Assembly: GCA_022606425.2 (NCBI GenBank)
Contig: JAHDVF020001600.1
Location: 620,001 to 684,000, forward strand
Length of the DNA stretch: 64,000 bases
Source: Lepidostoma basale
Taxonomy: Eukaryota; Arthropoda; Insecta; Trichoptera; Lepidostomatidae
Direction of reading: 5' to 3'
Program-made: the position numbers and the translations under genes
Shown here: positions 49,312 to 59,545 of the stretch, one piece after another
How positions within the stretch are numbered: the stretch's first letter is position 1
How the letters are laid out: every line of letters begins with the position of its first letter
The notes under the pieces: generated by a model
What the model was told of the DNA's origin: nothing
The model's input: only the letters and a program-made list of their open reading frames with translations
Databases searched by the model: none

Positions 49312-49903
49312 TAAAGAGATGAATCATATAAAGAAGATGCTGTGGATTCGAGCTTTGACTATATGCTGCATCAAACTGAATACAAAAATATCAATATTCA
49401 TCAGTATCCTGCTTTTCATTGCCTTCGGAAACGATATCACAGCTTCCAAGATATTCGTTCTGTATTCCCTTTACGATCTGATCCAGCTGACTGTAGTCGA
49501 GTTCTTCCCGCTGGCCATCATGTCGACCCTGGACACTGCTGTATCCATCAAAAGAATCGAAGAGTTCCTCCTTATTCCGGAAGTGGCAAAGATTTCCGAC
49601 GCGAAAAATGATTTAAAAGGTGAAATAAATTATAATTTTGTCGACGACGAAAACAATATGAAGACCGCTGAAAGTGATTTGGAATCTTCTAATAAAGAAG
49701 CTGGTAAAGGATATATAATTTCTGATGTACAATCGCGTTCTGATGACGGAGACAAGAGAAATCATGATGAAGGTGGAAGTAATGGTTTGGTTCATAATAC
49801 ATGTTTACCAGCCTTGAAACTTGCAGACGTCAATGCAATATGGAAGAATGTAAGCGAAGGAAACGAAACTAACATAATTGCATTAGAAAACATATCTATT
49901 AAG
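49312..49903 (+). CDS. ABCC4-like: ABCC4-like exon 6 (with long acidic linker)
   Basis: Acceptor TATATTTTTTAG, donor ATTAAG|GTTAGT. It codes residues 306-503. First come helices 5 and 6 (ISIFISILLFIAFGNDITAS; LYSLYDLIQLTVVEFFPLAI), then AVSIKRIEEFLLIPE. Next is an acidic, serine-rich region of about 85-90 residues (about 397-485, including MKTAESDLESSNKEAGKG), and then ALENISIK, the first strand of NBD1. Human MRP4 has only about 40 residues at this place, so the insert is long. It could be regulatory or a disordered spacer. Confidence 0.93.
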
Positions 49904-49929
49904 GTTAGTATTTTTTTCCATGATGTCAA

Positions 49930-50375
49930 TTTATGTCTAACTTATCTTATTAACAATAGATTACTGCAATATATACCCATAAAATATAATGAAACTTCTA
50001 GAAAACAGATGTTTTATAAATCACATTAATTGCATGTTTCTTATTTTGCTTAATTAACTCGGATATATAGGTAAACAGCAACGTGTTTAATTCTCGTCAC
50101 ATTTTATAATGCCTATTCCAAATAAACACAATAAAACTTATATAACACAGACGTTTTCATTCGTATTAATCACAGCAATTATTATATTAATCAGCAATTA
50201 TTATATCTTAAGTTTCTTAACAGCACACGTTTGATATTCGTTACATTTTATAATGCCTTAGCAAGGCGAAACATTTCATTCAAATAAAATATGATAAAAC
50301 TTCTTTAAATCAGACGTTTCAAATAAGTTTTATTATAGATAGAATTCGTATTAATTATTTAATATGGCACATTTA
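49930..50375 (+). repeat. Repeat M1 tandem units (intron 6)
   Basis: Three partial units at about 140-165-bp spacing, each with ATAAAATATAATGAAACTTC-type sequence and AGACGTTTTCATTCGTATT. The third has ATGCCTTAGCAAGGCGAAAC: a GCCTT-AGC-AAGGC stem-loop next to GAAAC. Confidence 0.55.
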
Positions 50376-50664
50376 TTTATATCGACTTATGCTGTTTTAG
50401 AATATTACAAACTCAAAAGTTAATAAGTCAATAGTTTTTTGTGTCTTAATTTTTTATTCTTCTTCTTCTTGTCGTTTAAGCTGCATTAAGTGTGTATTAT
50501 TGCTATTTTATAATAAAGAATTTTTAACTTTAACACTTCTACCATGAAATTTCAATTAATAAAAATTATTTTTACTAAAAATATTTTCATAGCGCCCTTG
50601 AGTTATTCACGAAAACGGCGCTATACAAATAAGCCTTATGATTATCACCAGCAACGATCATAAT
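50376..50664. other. AT-rich; CR1/L2-like tail at 50590-50650
   Basis: TAGCGCCCTTGAGTTATTCA and AACGGCGCTATACAAATAAG is the CR1/L2-like 3' end seen also at 2980 and 48685. The rest is unassigned. Confidence 0.5.
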
Positions 50665-51480
50665 ATTTTATTTATATATTTACTTATAATAATACACATG
50701 TACATAACACATGTTCTAATAAAAACAATTAAAAATTCAATTATAATAATCCACATACACATCAATTTAAAGTTATATTTTGTTTACATATTTATTTAAT
50801 TCTATTCATGTTTTGACATCTTCCGGTATATCTTCATAAATTTTTAATTCTTTATGCATAAGGGAATTCAGAGATTTGTTTTTTTTTCTGAATGAGAACT
50901 TTAGTTTATTTTTCTTTCTTGTTTCATATTGATGTTCATGTTGGTTACTTTTTATCTTCCTTAAAAATTCTTGGGAGGTGTGCCCATTGACAATTTTGTG
51001 AATTGGTAATAAAACGTTGTATGTAATTATTTTTTAAATGGCGTAGTTTTTAGTTCTTTCAGCATCACTTTAATCCTGGCATATCTGCTTCTATTTAAAA
51101 TTATTTTCATTGTTTTATTCTGGAGAATAGTTAATCTTCTCATATCTTCTTCATGTGCTAAGAATAGTATGCTGCTACAATAATTGATATGAGGGAGAAT
51201 GATTGCGTTATATACAGTCTTGCATGTTTCTGCGCTGATATATCGTCTAATCCTGACCAGAAGTGATATTTTTTTAGCCATCTTCTTAGTAACATATTTT
51301 GTATTTTGTGAAAAAGTTTGTCAGTTATCTATACGGACACCTAAATATTTGAAATTGTGTATTTCTTCTATAATTTCATCGTCTATCATCACTGTTGGTG
51401 CCAAAGATATTATTTTATTCCCAACATTCATGAATTTTGTTTTTGTCACATTAAATTTGAGTTAAGTTTTTATTGTTAAC
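50665..51480 (-). mobile_element. Jockey-B retrotransposon 3' part (intron 6)
   Basis: The minus strand carries a 3' UTR, then a frame with AKKISLLVRIRRYISAETCK, VYNAIILPHINYCSSILFLA and EDMRRLTILQNKTMKIILNR, with upstream fragments KFMNVGNKIISLAPTVMI. This is the region after the YADD box in Jockey/CR1-type reverse transcriptases. 5'-truncated. Confidence 0.8.
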
Positions 51481-51617
51481 AAAATAATAAAAGGAACATT
51501 AAGATGGTTTGGACACAAGTATAAAAAAAACGTCCTGGCTATTGTGTTGCAACTGAGCCATTCTCCAAGATTTTCTAGACAGAATCTTCTAATTATTTTT
51601 TAAAATTTGATTCTTAG
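51481..51617. mobile_element. RTE-B and RTE-like scraps before exon 7
   Basis: 51470-51515 encodes NKIIKGTLRWFGH. 51535-51600 (minus) resembles the unassigned RTE-like 3' end at 9721-9895. They lie immediately upstream of the exon 7 acceptor. Confidence 0.5.
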
Positions 51618-51912
51618 GTATATCCCGGAGAATTGATTGGTATAATAGGACCAGTTGGTTCTGGAAAGAGTACATTACTCCAGGCAATACTTGGCGAAGT
51701 CCACGTGCTGCCAGGGTCAAACGTAGTCATTAACGGAGACGTTTCATACTACAGCCAGCAGCCCTGGTTATTTGAAGCCAGCGTCAGGAAGAACATCTTG
51801 TTTGGAAGCGATATGGACCAAGAGAGATACAGAAAAGTGATAGAAGCGTGTCAGCTGGAGAAAGATTTGAGGATATTACCACATGGTGACATGACCATTG
51901 TTGGAGAAAGAG
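51618..51912 (+). CDS. ABCC4-like: ABCC4-like exon 7 (NBD1 Walker A and Q-loop)
   Basis: Acceptor TTTGATTCTTAG, donor GAAAGAG|GTGAGA. It codes residues 504-601. Walker A is GPVGSGKST (514-522), and the Q-loop region reads VSYYSQQPWLFEASVRKNIL. FGSDMDQERYRKVIEACQLE and KDLRILPHGDMTIVGERG lead to the signature. These bind the phosphates of ATP and couple the site to the membrane helices. Confidence 0.96.
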
Positions 51913-52124
51913 GTGAGATTTTGAAATATTATTTTGCAAGATTCTATCCAAAAAAGCAATAGATACTTCTGACGCTTATGTATGGAAGTAAAGCACATGA
52001 AGAGAAGAGTGAAGCTTATAATTTTTCAAAATAAATTCAACAGACATGGAAGCAGATGGTGGAGGCCTACGTCTAGGACTGGACGAATATATGCTGATGA
52101 TGATTAAGCTGAATTATTTTTCAG

Positions 52125-52360
52125 GGGTGTCTTTGTCAGGGGGTCAAAAAGCTCGCGTGTCTCTAGCACGCTGTGTCTACCGCAAGTGTGCCATCTATCT
52201 CTTGGACGATCCACTGTCTGCAGTTGACGCACATGTGTCCAGAGCTCTGCTTGACACGTGTGTTCGCGGACTCCTGAAGGACTCTGCCGTGTTGCTGGTG
52301 ACACACCAGGTCCAACAATTGACACAAGCCGATGGAATCTGCCTCATGGAAGGAGGAAAG
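52125..52360 (+). CDS. ABCC4-like: ABCC4-like exon 8 (NBD1 signature, Walker B, H-loop)
   Basis: Acceptor AATTATTTTTCAG, donor GGAAAG|GTTTGT. It codes residues 602-680. The signature is LSGGQKARV (605-613), Walker B is CAIYLLDDPLSAVD (the residue after the Walker B Asp is Asp 630 where an active site would have Glu, normal for ABCC NBD1), and the H-loop is VTHQ (His 662). A degenerate NBD1 that binds ATP but hydrolyses it poorly is typical of the family. Confidence 0.96.
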
Positions 52361-52394
52361 GTTTGTTATAAAGCTCCCCAAATGTTTCACGGAA

Positions 52395-52745
52395 TAAATT
52401 GATCATGTTGAAACCACAGCTCTGTCACATCAATGCCATTCAACTGAGGTACGAAGAAGTCAGTAATCATGGTTCTGTAGCGCTCTCCATTGACCGTAAC
52501 ATTCTGGCCAATGGACCAATGATTCCACCTGCCCATAAAGCACACCAAACAGTGATTTTAATGGATGCATGGGCGTCTCAACAAAGGCTTTTCTGGGTTT
52601 TCTCCACACCAAATTCGGCATTCTGCTTATTGACATAGCCATTCAACCAAAAATGTGCCTCATCGGTGAACAAAATTTTGCGTTGAAAAAAAGGGTCAAG
52701 CTGAATATTGTTTTCGGCCCATTCGCCGAACGTACGACACGCTAT
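52395..52745 (-). pseudogene. Mariner/Tc1-superfamily transposase relic (intron 8)
   Basis: In two minus frames: NIQLDPFFQRKILFTDEAHF (first catalytic Asp), WLNGYVNKQNAEF, ITVWCALWAGGIIGPLARM and MITDFFVPQL-like sequence, ending WFQHDQ at the second catalytic Asp. The third acidic residue and both termini are gone; at least two frame breaks. It begins 34 bp after exon 8's donor. Confidence 0.75.
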
Positions 52746-52751
52746 ATCTTC

Positions 52752-53710
52752 AGGTGCCGTATCAGGTCCCCCCAACGTTGGCGATCACTGCTGCAAAGGC
52801 ATCTTGGAACAGGTTCATTCCTGTCCATTATTTTATGTTCCGTAACAAGGACAACTGCCTTCTATCAACTTCCCGATGTCCCTCTACCTAGTAATATCAG
52901 TCGAAGGAGGTGGTATTTTTCTGCCCTTAGCACATGACCCAAATATGAGAACTTTCTAACTTTCACACTCGACAACAGCTCTCCATTGGCTCTGGCTCTC
53001 TGTAGTACGTCTGCATTACTGACCTATTCGGTCCATGGTGTACCATTACCTCTGTTTTCTCTGTTCTTTCTTCATTATTTTTTTCCTTTTAAATATAATA
53101 TACAGTATAAACTTCCTACGTTACCTTCCCTATTCCACCTATTAAATAAATTTCCTTATTTCCCCCATCCTGCATTTTGTCTCCTCCCTCCCTCCTGTGC
53201 CTCCTGCTGTGCATTATTTCTTTTTATTCTTTCTCTAACATATAATGTATCAATTGCGTATTTTCTTTTGCTGTTGTATTGATATGTGTGTACGGCGGGT
53301 CACCGAGGGAGAGTAGCGAAGCTTAAATGTAGTCTGGGTCCCCCTTGGTTGCGCAAATATACATATATTATTTTTTAACGTAAGTCCCGCATGGACGGGG
53401 GATGGGCCTAGGGAGTGCACGAGTGAAGCTGACGAAAGGCGCCGCTGCGCCTATAACAGCTTCGGGTAAGCGGAGGGAGCCCTCTATGGCTCGGCCATTA
53501 TTAAAAAAAACAGTCCATTTCATTCACTTTCAAAGTCCAAGTTTAACAGCCATATAGTATAACAGACCACATATAACATTTAACAATTCTTTGTCGGAGT
53601 TTCAGGTTAAGATTATTGATTCAAAAGAAGGTTATCGTTTTATTAAATGCAGCTCATGCAACTTCAATTTTGCATTCATTTTCAATATGCCAATCACTTT
53701 CAGATATTAT
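52752..53710 (-). mobile_element. RTE-A copy, interrupted (intron 8)
   Basis: 52752-53045 covers the 3' end (GTGCCGTATCAGGTCCCCCC) back to TDRVSNADVLQRA. 53518-53710 carries the upstream codons (LKLRQRIVKCYMWSVI region). Between them are 240 bp of pyrimidine-rich DNA and SINE-B. Confidence 0.75.
53288..53515 (+). mobile_element. SINE-B copy
   Basis: TTAAATGTAGTCTGGGTCCC, GTAAGTCCCGCATGGACGGG and GGCGCCGCTGCGCCTATAAC, ending in an A tract. Same order as at 27954-28182. Confidence 0.7.
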
Positions 53711-53865
53711 ATAACTCATATTTGGCAAAAATATTTAACAATGTTTATTCGTCGTCCTCTTTCATTTCCTCATTACTGAGGGTCGTGATCGTCTTAGGAA
53801 AAGTCGATTTAATGAATTCACTTCGTTTTTATACAGTAATAAAATATTACTTATTTCTTTTTTAG

Positions 53866-53994
53866 ATCATCTTCAAAGGTACATATGCCGATTTACAAAC
53901 GTCACATTCTAAGTTCTCCGAGCTTCTGCCTAACATTTCCGAAAAAAATGATGTTTTAGAAAATGAAGAACTCAAGACCGAAGGGGAAAAACTT
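53866..53994 (+). CDS. ABCC4-like: ABCC4-like exon 9 (end of NBD1)
   Basis: Acceptor TTATTTCTTTTTTAG, donor AAACTT|GTAAGT. It codes residues 681-723: IIFKGTYADLQTSHSKFSEL, then an acidic linker. GTYADL corresponds to the GTYxEF strand after NBD1 in MRP4. An inverted pair of RTE-B ends starts right after the donor. Confidence 0.92.
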
Positions 53995-53998
53995 GTAA

Positions 53999-54108
53999 GT
54001 ACTAACTAACTAACAAACCATCACGCCGTTTCGGACAGTTTGGCAGTCCATTCTTTCTGCCTACGCCTTCGGGGAGACCGTTTGATGGTTAGTTAGTTAG
54101 TTAATTAC
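53999..54108. mobile_element. Inverted pair of RTE-B 3' ends
   Basis: ACTAACTAACTAACAAACCATCACG (reverse) is joined to CAGTCCATTCTTTCTGCCTA ... GATGGTTAGTTAG (forward), head to head, 5 bp after the exon 9 donor. Confidence 0.7.
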
Positions 54109-54253
54109 CAATTTTCAAAACACTTAAATTTTTGATTTATAGACGTGTTTTTTCCCCCAAATTATTTAAAAAATAGACATGTTTGTGTTTCGCTAGCAGC
54201 ATCGGTGACCAATATTTCATTTCTATAATGTTTTTACTACACATATTTCTCAG

Positions 54254-54555
54254 ACGATAGCAGGCAAGACACTGAGAGATCGCGTGAGGAACACCAGAAT
54301 AAGAGAGGTATGTGAGGTTGAGGATATTATAAGATGGAGCAGACAGCGAAAAAGGGACTGGTACGGTTATGTTCAAAGAATGGACACCACCAGACTCCCC
54401 TATATTGCAATACATAATCAGTCTCATGGGACTCGTCCTCGTGGAAGAGCTCCTAAAAGATAGAAGGACAGCTGGGAATCTACCTCGCAGGAGGAGCAAC
54501 ACTCTGGAAAACAGACCATATAGGTCTAAAACAAGAAAGAAGAAGAAGAAGATAT
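54254..54555 (+). mobile_element. RTE-C 3' fragment (intron 9)
   Basis: TIAGKTLRDRVRNTRIREVC, then EVEDIIRWSRQRKRDWY and HGTRPRGRAPKR in broken frames. Tail AAGAAGAAGAAG. Confidence 0.85.
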
Positions 54556-54628
54556 TTCTCTGTTCCTCTTTCCGTTTCATATTTTTTCCCGTTCTTTACT
54601 TCACAAATTATTTTATTTGTTTTTTCAG

Positions 54629-54870
54629 GGGATCGAAGAAAGTGAAGAAAAAACTGCTGTTGAATCTAAAGCCATAGATAACATAGATTACCAAGAACAT
54701 GCCAAACAAAATATTGAAGTTGAAACCCAGGCTGCTGGATCAGTTGACTTCAAGGTTTATTTGGCATACATCAAAAGTTCAGGGGGAGTTTTCGGACTGA
54801 CGTGCCTCGCGATCTTGTTCATACTGGGGCAGGCGGCATTTTCCGTGAGCGACCTTTGGCTAAGCGATTG
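54629..54870 (+). CDS. ABCC4-like: ABCC4-like exon 10 (linker and first helix of TMD2)
   Basis: Acceptor TTGTTTTTTCAG, donor GCGATTG|GTAAGA. It codes residues 724-803: an acidic linker (GIEESEEKTAVESKAIDN), then SVDFKVYLAYIKSSGGVFGL and a hydrophobic helix (TCLAILFILGQAAFSVSDLW). SVxFxxYxxYxxSxGG...DxWLSxW is the family pattern at the start of the second membrane domain. Confidence 0.94.
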
Positions 54871-54984
54871 GTAAGACTTCTTTCAATCACCAACGATTTT
54901 TTCATTATCATCATCGGGAAACATATTGAATAGTTGGACTTCTCTAGTCCATGGAAACCTAAAAAATGCTGTTAAATTAAGTGG

Positions 54985-55857
54985 CCATTGCGTCGTTCAT
55001 AGGGATAAGCAGAAATAATGGATCGCTACACTCGGCTAACTCTCGAATTGTTTCTTTATTATTATTATTATTTTGATGACATTTATTTTAAGTCAATTGG
55101 ACAATGACAGCAAAATCCGCAGAGCGACTGGACACTTTTGAGAGAAAGGTGTTACGCAGGGGACAATCCTGGGACCTGGGAATGACGGTGAAGGCTGGAG
55201 AGTGCGGCATAATAACGAGCTGTACTATATTTACAAAGCTCTCAGTCTCTCCACACAGGTCAGACTGAATAGACTGAGATGAGGCGGTCACGTGCAGAGG
55301 ATGCCGTCACCGCGAACCCCAAAAAGATTGCTGGAGTGGCACCCAGGTGGTAGAAGACCAATTGGACGACCAAGGCTGCGATGGGAGGATGAAGTTGGGA
55401 GAGATAGGGTGAAGTTGTTACGAGTGTCAGATTGGAGGGTCGAAGCGGAGGACAGGAGGAGTTGGAGGCGAAGAATACTGGAGGCGAAGGCTCAATTACT
55501 CCAAGGGCGCACTAGGAAATGACTGACCGAACAGTGTAGTCTTTAGAAGTTTCTTAAATTTAACGTCACTATCCTCAAACTAAATACTAACATGGAGGCT
55601 ATTCCACGCCAACGGACCCGCAACGCTGAAAGCACGAACATAGAAACTTGCTTTATTAGCTCTGACTGGAATTGTTATGTTGTTTGCACTTGTTTCTACT
55701 GATCGGAGTGAACGTTGCCTTTCCGTTGGCATGGGTGTCACGCAGAGGTCCGATATATACGCTGGCGCTCTCTGGTCTCGAGCCTTAACACTGTCAAACA
55801 AAATTTGTATTTTACTCGCTCTCGGATTTTAAGCCAGTGAAGTTTCTTGATAGCATA
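54985..55857. mobile_element. RTE-B scrap (-), RTE-E (+), CR1/L2-like (-) (intron 10)
   Basis: 54985-55060: worn RTE-B. 55100-55500: RTE-E (SAERLDTFERKVLRR, then RMPSPRTPKRLLEWHPGGRR and SDWRVEAEDRRSWRRRILEA). 55501-55857: CR1/L2-like on the minus strand (LCVTPMPTERQRSLRSVETS, RAFSVAGPLAWNSLHVSI), better kept than the copy at 2488. Confidence 0.8.
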
Positions 55858-55929
55858 GGTTCCCGAAATGGGCCCCCTGGCCCCCAAAGATCCCTGGAGC
55901 GTACTAAGGTGGTAATTCTGGCCCTCATG

Positions 55930-56740
55930 TAAATGAAGCATGGAACTGGCAAAAGTAAAATGAATAAATGCAGTAGAAATGAGATCTCTTAGATAAGTGT
56001 GTGAAAAAGGGTGTATGATGGTGTCATATGCAAACAAAAGAAGTGAATGCAGTTCGAATGAAAGTGTAGTGAACAAAAGAATGAAAGGATCATTATGATG
56101 GATTAGACACATGAAGCCTGCGTTCTGCCAGTTGGTACTTATGGTCTTGAAACTGTTACACTGTCCAAACAAAGTGCCGAGAAACTACGAGTGACCCACA
56201 GAGCCATGAAAAGAACCATGTTAGGAATAAGCCTAAGAGACAGAGTCAGAAACGATACGGTGAGAGAAAAAACGAAGGTCACCGACATCATCCACCGGGT
56301 GGCGACTCTTAAATGGCAAAGGGAAGGTCACGTAGCCAGAAGCTCAGACGAAAAGTGGACAAGAAGAATGCTGACTTGGAGACCGTGGACGACAAAGAAA
56401 AGTGCAGGGCGACCGCAACTACGGTGGAAGGATGATCTGAATAGACACGTCGGAATAACCTGTATGCAGTCTGTACAGGACAGAGTGAAATGGAAGCGAA
56501 TGGAGAAGGCCTTTGTCCAGGATTGGACGGGAATAGGCTAAGGAAGACGAAGAAGAATCAATCGAATATTTAATGTCTGCTACGTGAGGAGTCTAAGACA
56601 TCGACCTGCGTGAGTGACACTATGTATGAATGCTGAGGAATTGAGAGAAGTATGTCGGAACAGTTTCGCGGTCCATTCTTTCTGCCTATCTCTTTGAGGA
56701 GATGGCATGATGGTTAGTAAGCTAGTTTTTGGTTAGCGAA
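55930..56740 (+). mobile_element. RTE-B, RTE-D, RTE-B in a row (intron 10)
   Basis: 55930-56115: degraded RTE-B. 56118-56560: RTE-D (VTHRAMKRTMLGISLRDRVR, REKTKVTDIIHRVATLKWQ, RWKDDLNRHVGITCMQSVQD, ending FVQDWTGIG and a GAAGACGAAGAAG tail). 56560-56740: RTE-B 3' end with GGCATGATGGTTAGTAAG. Confidence 0.8.
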
Positions 56741-56802
56741 TAGTAAAGTAATAATGAAGAGAATTTATGCTTTAAATGTTTGGTATTTTCTTATATTTCC
56801 AG

Positions 56803-57099
56803 GGTAAATCTAGAAGAAATTTCAAACGTAGATAATAACAATGGAACCGATTCGTTGAGCCATGGAATTTTGACCTACACACCTTTCGAATTGACTTCTA
56901 TTATACTTCAAAGATCGGAGAACTCTTCCGTGGACACTAGACTCTTCAACATGGAAGAAATGGGGTTCACCAGAAACTTTTGCATTTATATCTACAGTGG
57001 TTTGATGGGCTTGAGTATCCTGTTGACACTCACAAAGCTATTGATGTTCTTTGGGATGTGTATCAAATCTTCGATCAATCTTCATAACTCCATGTTCAG
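56803..57099 (+). CDS. ABCC4-like: ABCC4-like exon 11 (extracellular loop, TMD2 helix 2)
   Basis: Acceptor TCTTATATTTCCAG, donor TTCAG|GTAGCC (a weaker donor). It codes residues 804-902. A large extracellular loop has N-glycosylation sequons at about Asn 817 (NGT) and Asn 844 (NSS). Then come CIYIYSGLMGLSILLTLTKL and SSINLHNSMFR, the conserved S..LHN.MF segment. Confidence 0.92.
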
Positions 57100-57174
57100 G
57101 TAGCCAGTTTTTTTTTTAATTTTATTTTATATATTTCATTCTGGTCGAATCCAATTAAATTAATATTCTTCTCG

Positions 57175-57735
57175 TATGAGATGAATTCCCAGCTGTCCTT
57201 TCATCTTTTATGAGGTCTTCCAGGAGAGCGAGTCTGATTATATAGTGCAAGTGGAGTTTGGTGGTCCATTCTTTGGACATGATCGTACCAGTCTCTTTTT
57301 CGCTGTCTGCTCCATCTTATAATATCGTCAACCTCACATATCTCTCTTATTCTGGTGTTCCTCACGCGATCTCTCAGTGTCTTGCCTGCTATCGTCCTCA
57401 GTGTTTTCATTTCGGAAGGCCTCAAAATTTGTTTGGTCCTTACTGTGTCTGCCCTTGCTTCGACGCCATATATGTTGTTATTGGTCTTACGCATGCTTTA
57501 TAGATTTTCATCTTATTTTTAATGGCCATGTCTTTGTTTTTCCATATTGTGGATTTAAGAGGGCCAGAGATTGCAGCTGCCTTGTTTACTTGGGCTTGTA
57601 TGCTTGTTGCTTCCCGCAGATCAGCTCCTCCCACCAGGTCTATGCCTAGATACTTAAAGGTCCTGACCTGTTCTATGGGTTGATTTTCTATAACCAGGTT
57701 ACATGTTTTGGGTGTTTTGGAAAATGTCAATACAA
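57175..57735 (-). mobile_element. RTE-C copy (intron 11)
   Basis: Minus frames 57440-57730 and 57201-57494 read MTFSKTPKTCNLVIENQPIE, QVRTFKYLGIDLVGGADLRE, YGVEARADTVRTKQILR and KTLRTIAGKTLRDRVRNTRI. One frameshift between them. Confidence 0.88.
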
Positions 57736-57782
57736 CAAAACAATACTTATATTACAATTATTTAATTTATTAACTATTCCAG

Positions 57783-57909
57783 AGGTGTAACACGCGCTAC
57801 GATGTGGTTTTTCAACAATAACGCTTCTGGAAGAATTTTAAATAGATTTTCAAAAGACATGGGAACCGTGGACACTGATTTACCACCTGCTTTGGTCAAC
57901 TGTCTTGCG
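57783..57909 (+). CDS. ABCC4-like: ABCC4-like exon 12
   Basis: Acceptor TTAACTATTCCAG, donor CTTGCG|GTAAGA. It codes residues 903-945: RGVTRATMWFFNNNASGRIL, then NRFSKDMGTVDTDLPPAL. FFxxNxxGRILNRFSKDxGxxD is a diagnostic coupling-helix motif of ABCC TMD2. Confidence 0.95.
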
Positions 57910-57954
57910 GTAAGATTCTTCAAGCATTTTTAAATTACATGTTCATTTATGATA

Positions 57955-58175
57955 AGAAGGAGCAGACAGCGAAAAAGGGACTGGTACGGTCATGTCCAAA
58001 GAATGGACACCACCAGACTCTCCTATATTGGATTGCATAATCAGCCTCATGGGACTCGTCCTCGTGGAAGACCTCCTAAAAGATGAAAGGACAGCTGGGA
58101 ATCTACCTCACAGGAGGAGCAACACCCTGGAAAACAGACTTCATAGATCTACAACAAGAGAGAAGACGAATAAGA
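57955..58175 (+). mobile_element. RTE-C 3' fragment (intron 12)
   Basis: RSRQRKRDWYGHVQRMDTTR and HGTRPRGRPPKR in broken frames. Tail AGAGAAGACGAATAAG. Confidence 0.8.
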
Positions 58176-58307
58176 TTTATGTTATGGTTGTCACTGCGTT
58201 GAGGAAGGTAGGCTGTAGGTAGTTGTACAGGTAGTTCTTTGGAGGTTCGATTTTAGGGTTTGTCATCATACGTAGGATGATGGAACTCATGGATTTTTTT
58301 GTTTCAG

Positions 58308-58458
58308 TTCTTCCTCGAGACGCTTGGAATAGTGACTGTGGTCTGCATTGTGAATGTGTGGCTTCTCATTCCAACTGTACTTGTGGTGATCTTATTGTAC
58401 TTTCTAAGGGTATTCTACATCGGAGCTGCCCGCAGTTTGAAGAGGCTAGAAGGAATAT
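58308..58458 (+). CDS. ABCC4-like: ABCC4-like exon 13
   Basis: Acceptor TTTTTTTGTTTCAG, donor GGAATAT|GTGAGT. It codes residues 946-995: two hydrophobic helices (LGIVTVVCIVNVWLLIPTVL; VVILLYFLRVFYI) and GAARSLKRLEGI, matching the (T/A)SRxxKRLE(S/G) segment. The Jockey-A inverted pair begins 37 bp downstream. Confidence 0.93.
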
Positions 58459-58494
58459 GTGAGTGCAGTGGAAATTTTCCAACTTTCATGGTTT

Positions 58495-59545
58495 CAAATC
58501 AAATCAATTTATTTTCTCAAAAGATATTACAAACAACAATTTTAGTTTAAGGCATCTATTGAGAACAGGTAAAACATAAAAATATATAATATAATACCAG
58601 GAACGCATGAGAGATGGTTTGAGATTATCAATACAAGATATTCTCCAAAGTAAAGAGTATTTGTCTTTTGAACGTACTTTCACGAATATAAAAAACGTCG
58701 ATCTCCGAAGTGATCATGTTCAGCAGTTTGATTGCTCTCCCCACCGGCATCACCAGAGGCAGGTTGATTCTGCATGCTGGGAGATAAAACAGTCTGTGTT
58801 GACGCTGTCGAAGATAACCATCCGGAACATAAAGATGGATAGCCTCCAAGATAACGGAGTTCTCAAAGAATCCCCTGATAAGTCTAAAGAATTGGGTAAG
58901 TTTGCACCCATCTCTTCTTATCTGCAAACTGTTGGTCCCCAGCATGCCCAAGAGGAATGCAATGGGGATAAAGCCACGGATAGCTACCAAACTCTCTCAT
59001 GTAGAGATGTCTCAGAAATCTTTTCTGAACCTTCTCTAACAGACTCTCGGGTGTTGCTGGCGACACGGTATTGCGCCATTACACTTAAACACGTAGTTAT
59101 CCATGGCTCTATCCCACGGCATTTCTGTTAGGAATGCTTGGTACCAATTCATTACAGCTTCGAAGAGAAGGGCATATCATCACCCATTTCTTTAAATTTA
59201 TCAGGGGATATTACGAGAACTCGGCCGTGCTAGAGGGTGTTGGTATTTTTGCCCCTGATATATTTCTACGTCAGCGACAGCACAGATTGTTTTACCTACC
59301 GGCCAACAGAACCAATCTGTCTCTGGTGACACCGGTGGGAAGAGCAATTAGTCCGCTGAACGCGGTCTCCTCGGAGATCGACATCTTTCACATTAGTGAA
59401 GGTACGTTCAGGAGACTAATACTCTCGACTTTAGAAAGTATCTTGTCTTCCTAATGTCTGTATAAATGCGTTCCTGGTACTATGTTGTATTTTTATAATA
59501 TTTTATCTGTACTCAATAGATGCCTTAAACAATAATTACTACAAG
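58495..59545. mobile_element. Two Jockey-A copies in inverted orientation (intron 13)
   Basis: 58495-59092 (-): a diverged copy (FRLIRGFFENSVILEAIHLY, LRQRQHRLFYLPACRINLPL). 59094-59545 (+): a second copy, frame 59134-59454, MLGTNSLQLRREGHIITHFF, LRQRQHRLFYLPANRTNLSL and ending STLESILSS. They meet at their 5' cut ends with almost no spacer. Confidence 0.85.

Noticed and set aside
52395..52745. Extra transporter exons in intron 8
   Set aside because: The open stretches on the plus strand are shadows of the minus-strand transposase relic; exon 8 joins in frame to exon 9.
55862..55925. Another hAT-like element
   Set aside because: GGTTCCCGAAATGGGCC is suggestive but no partner end or duplication could be found.
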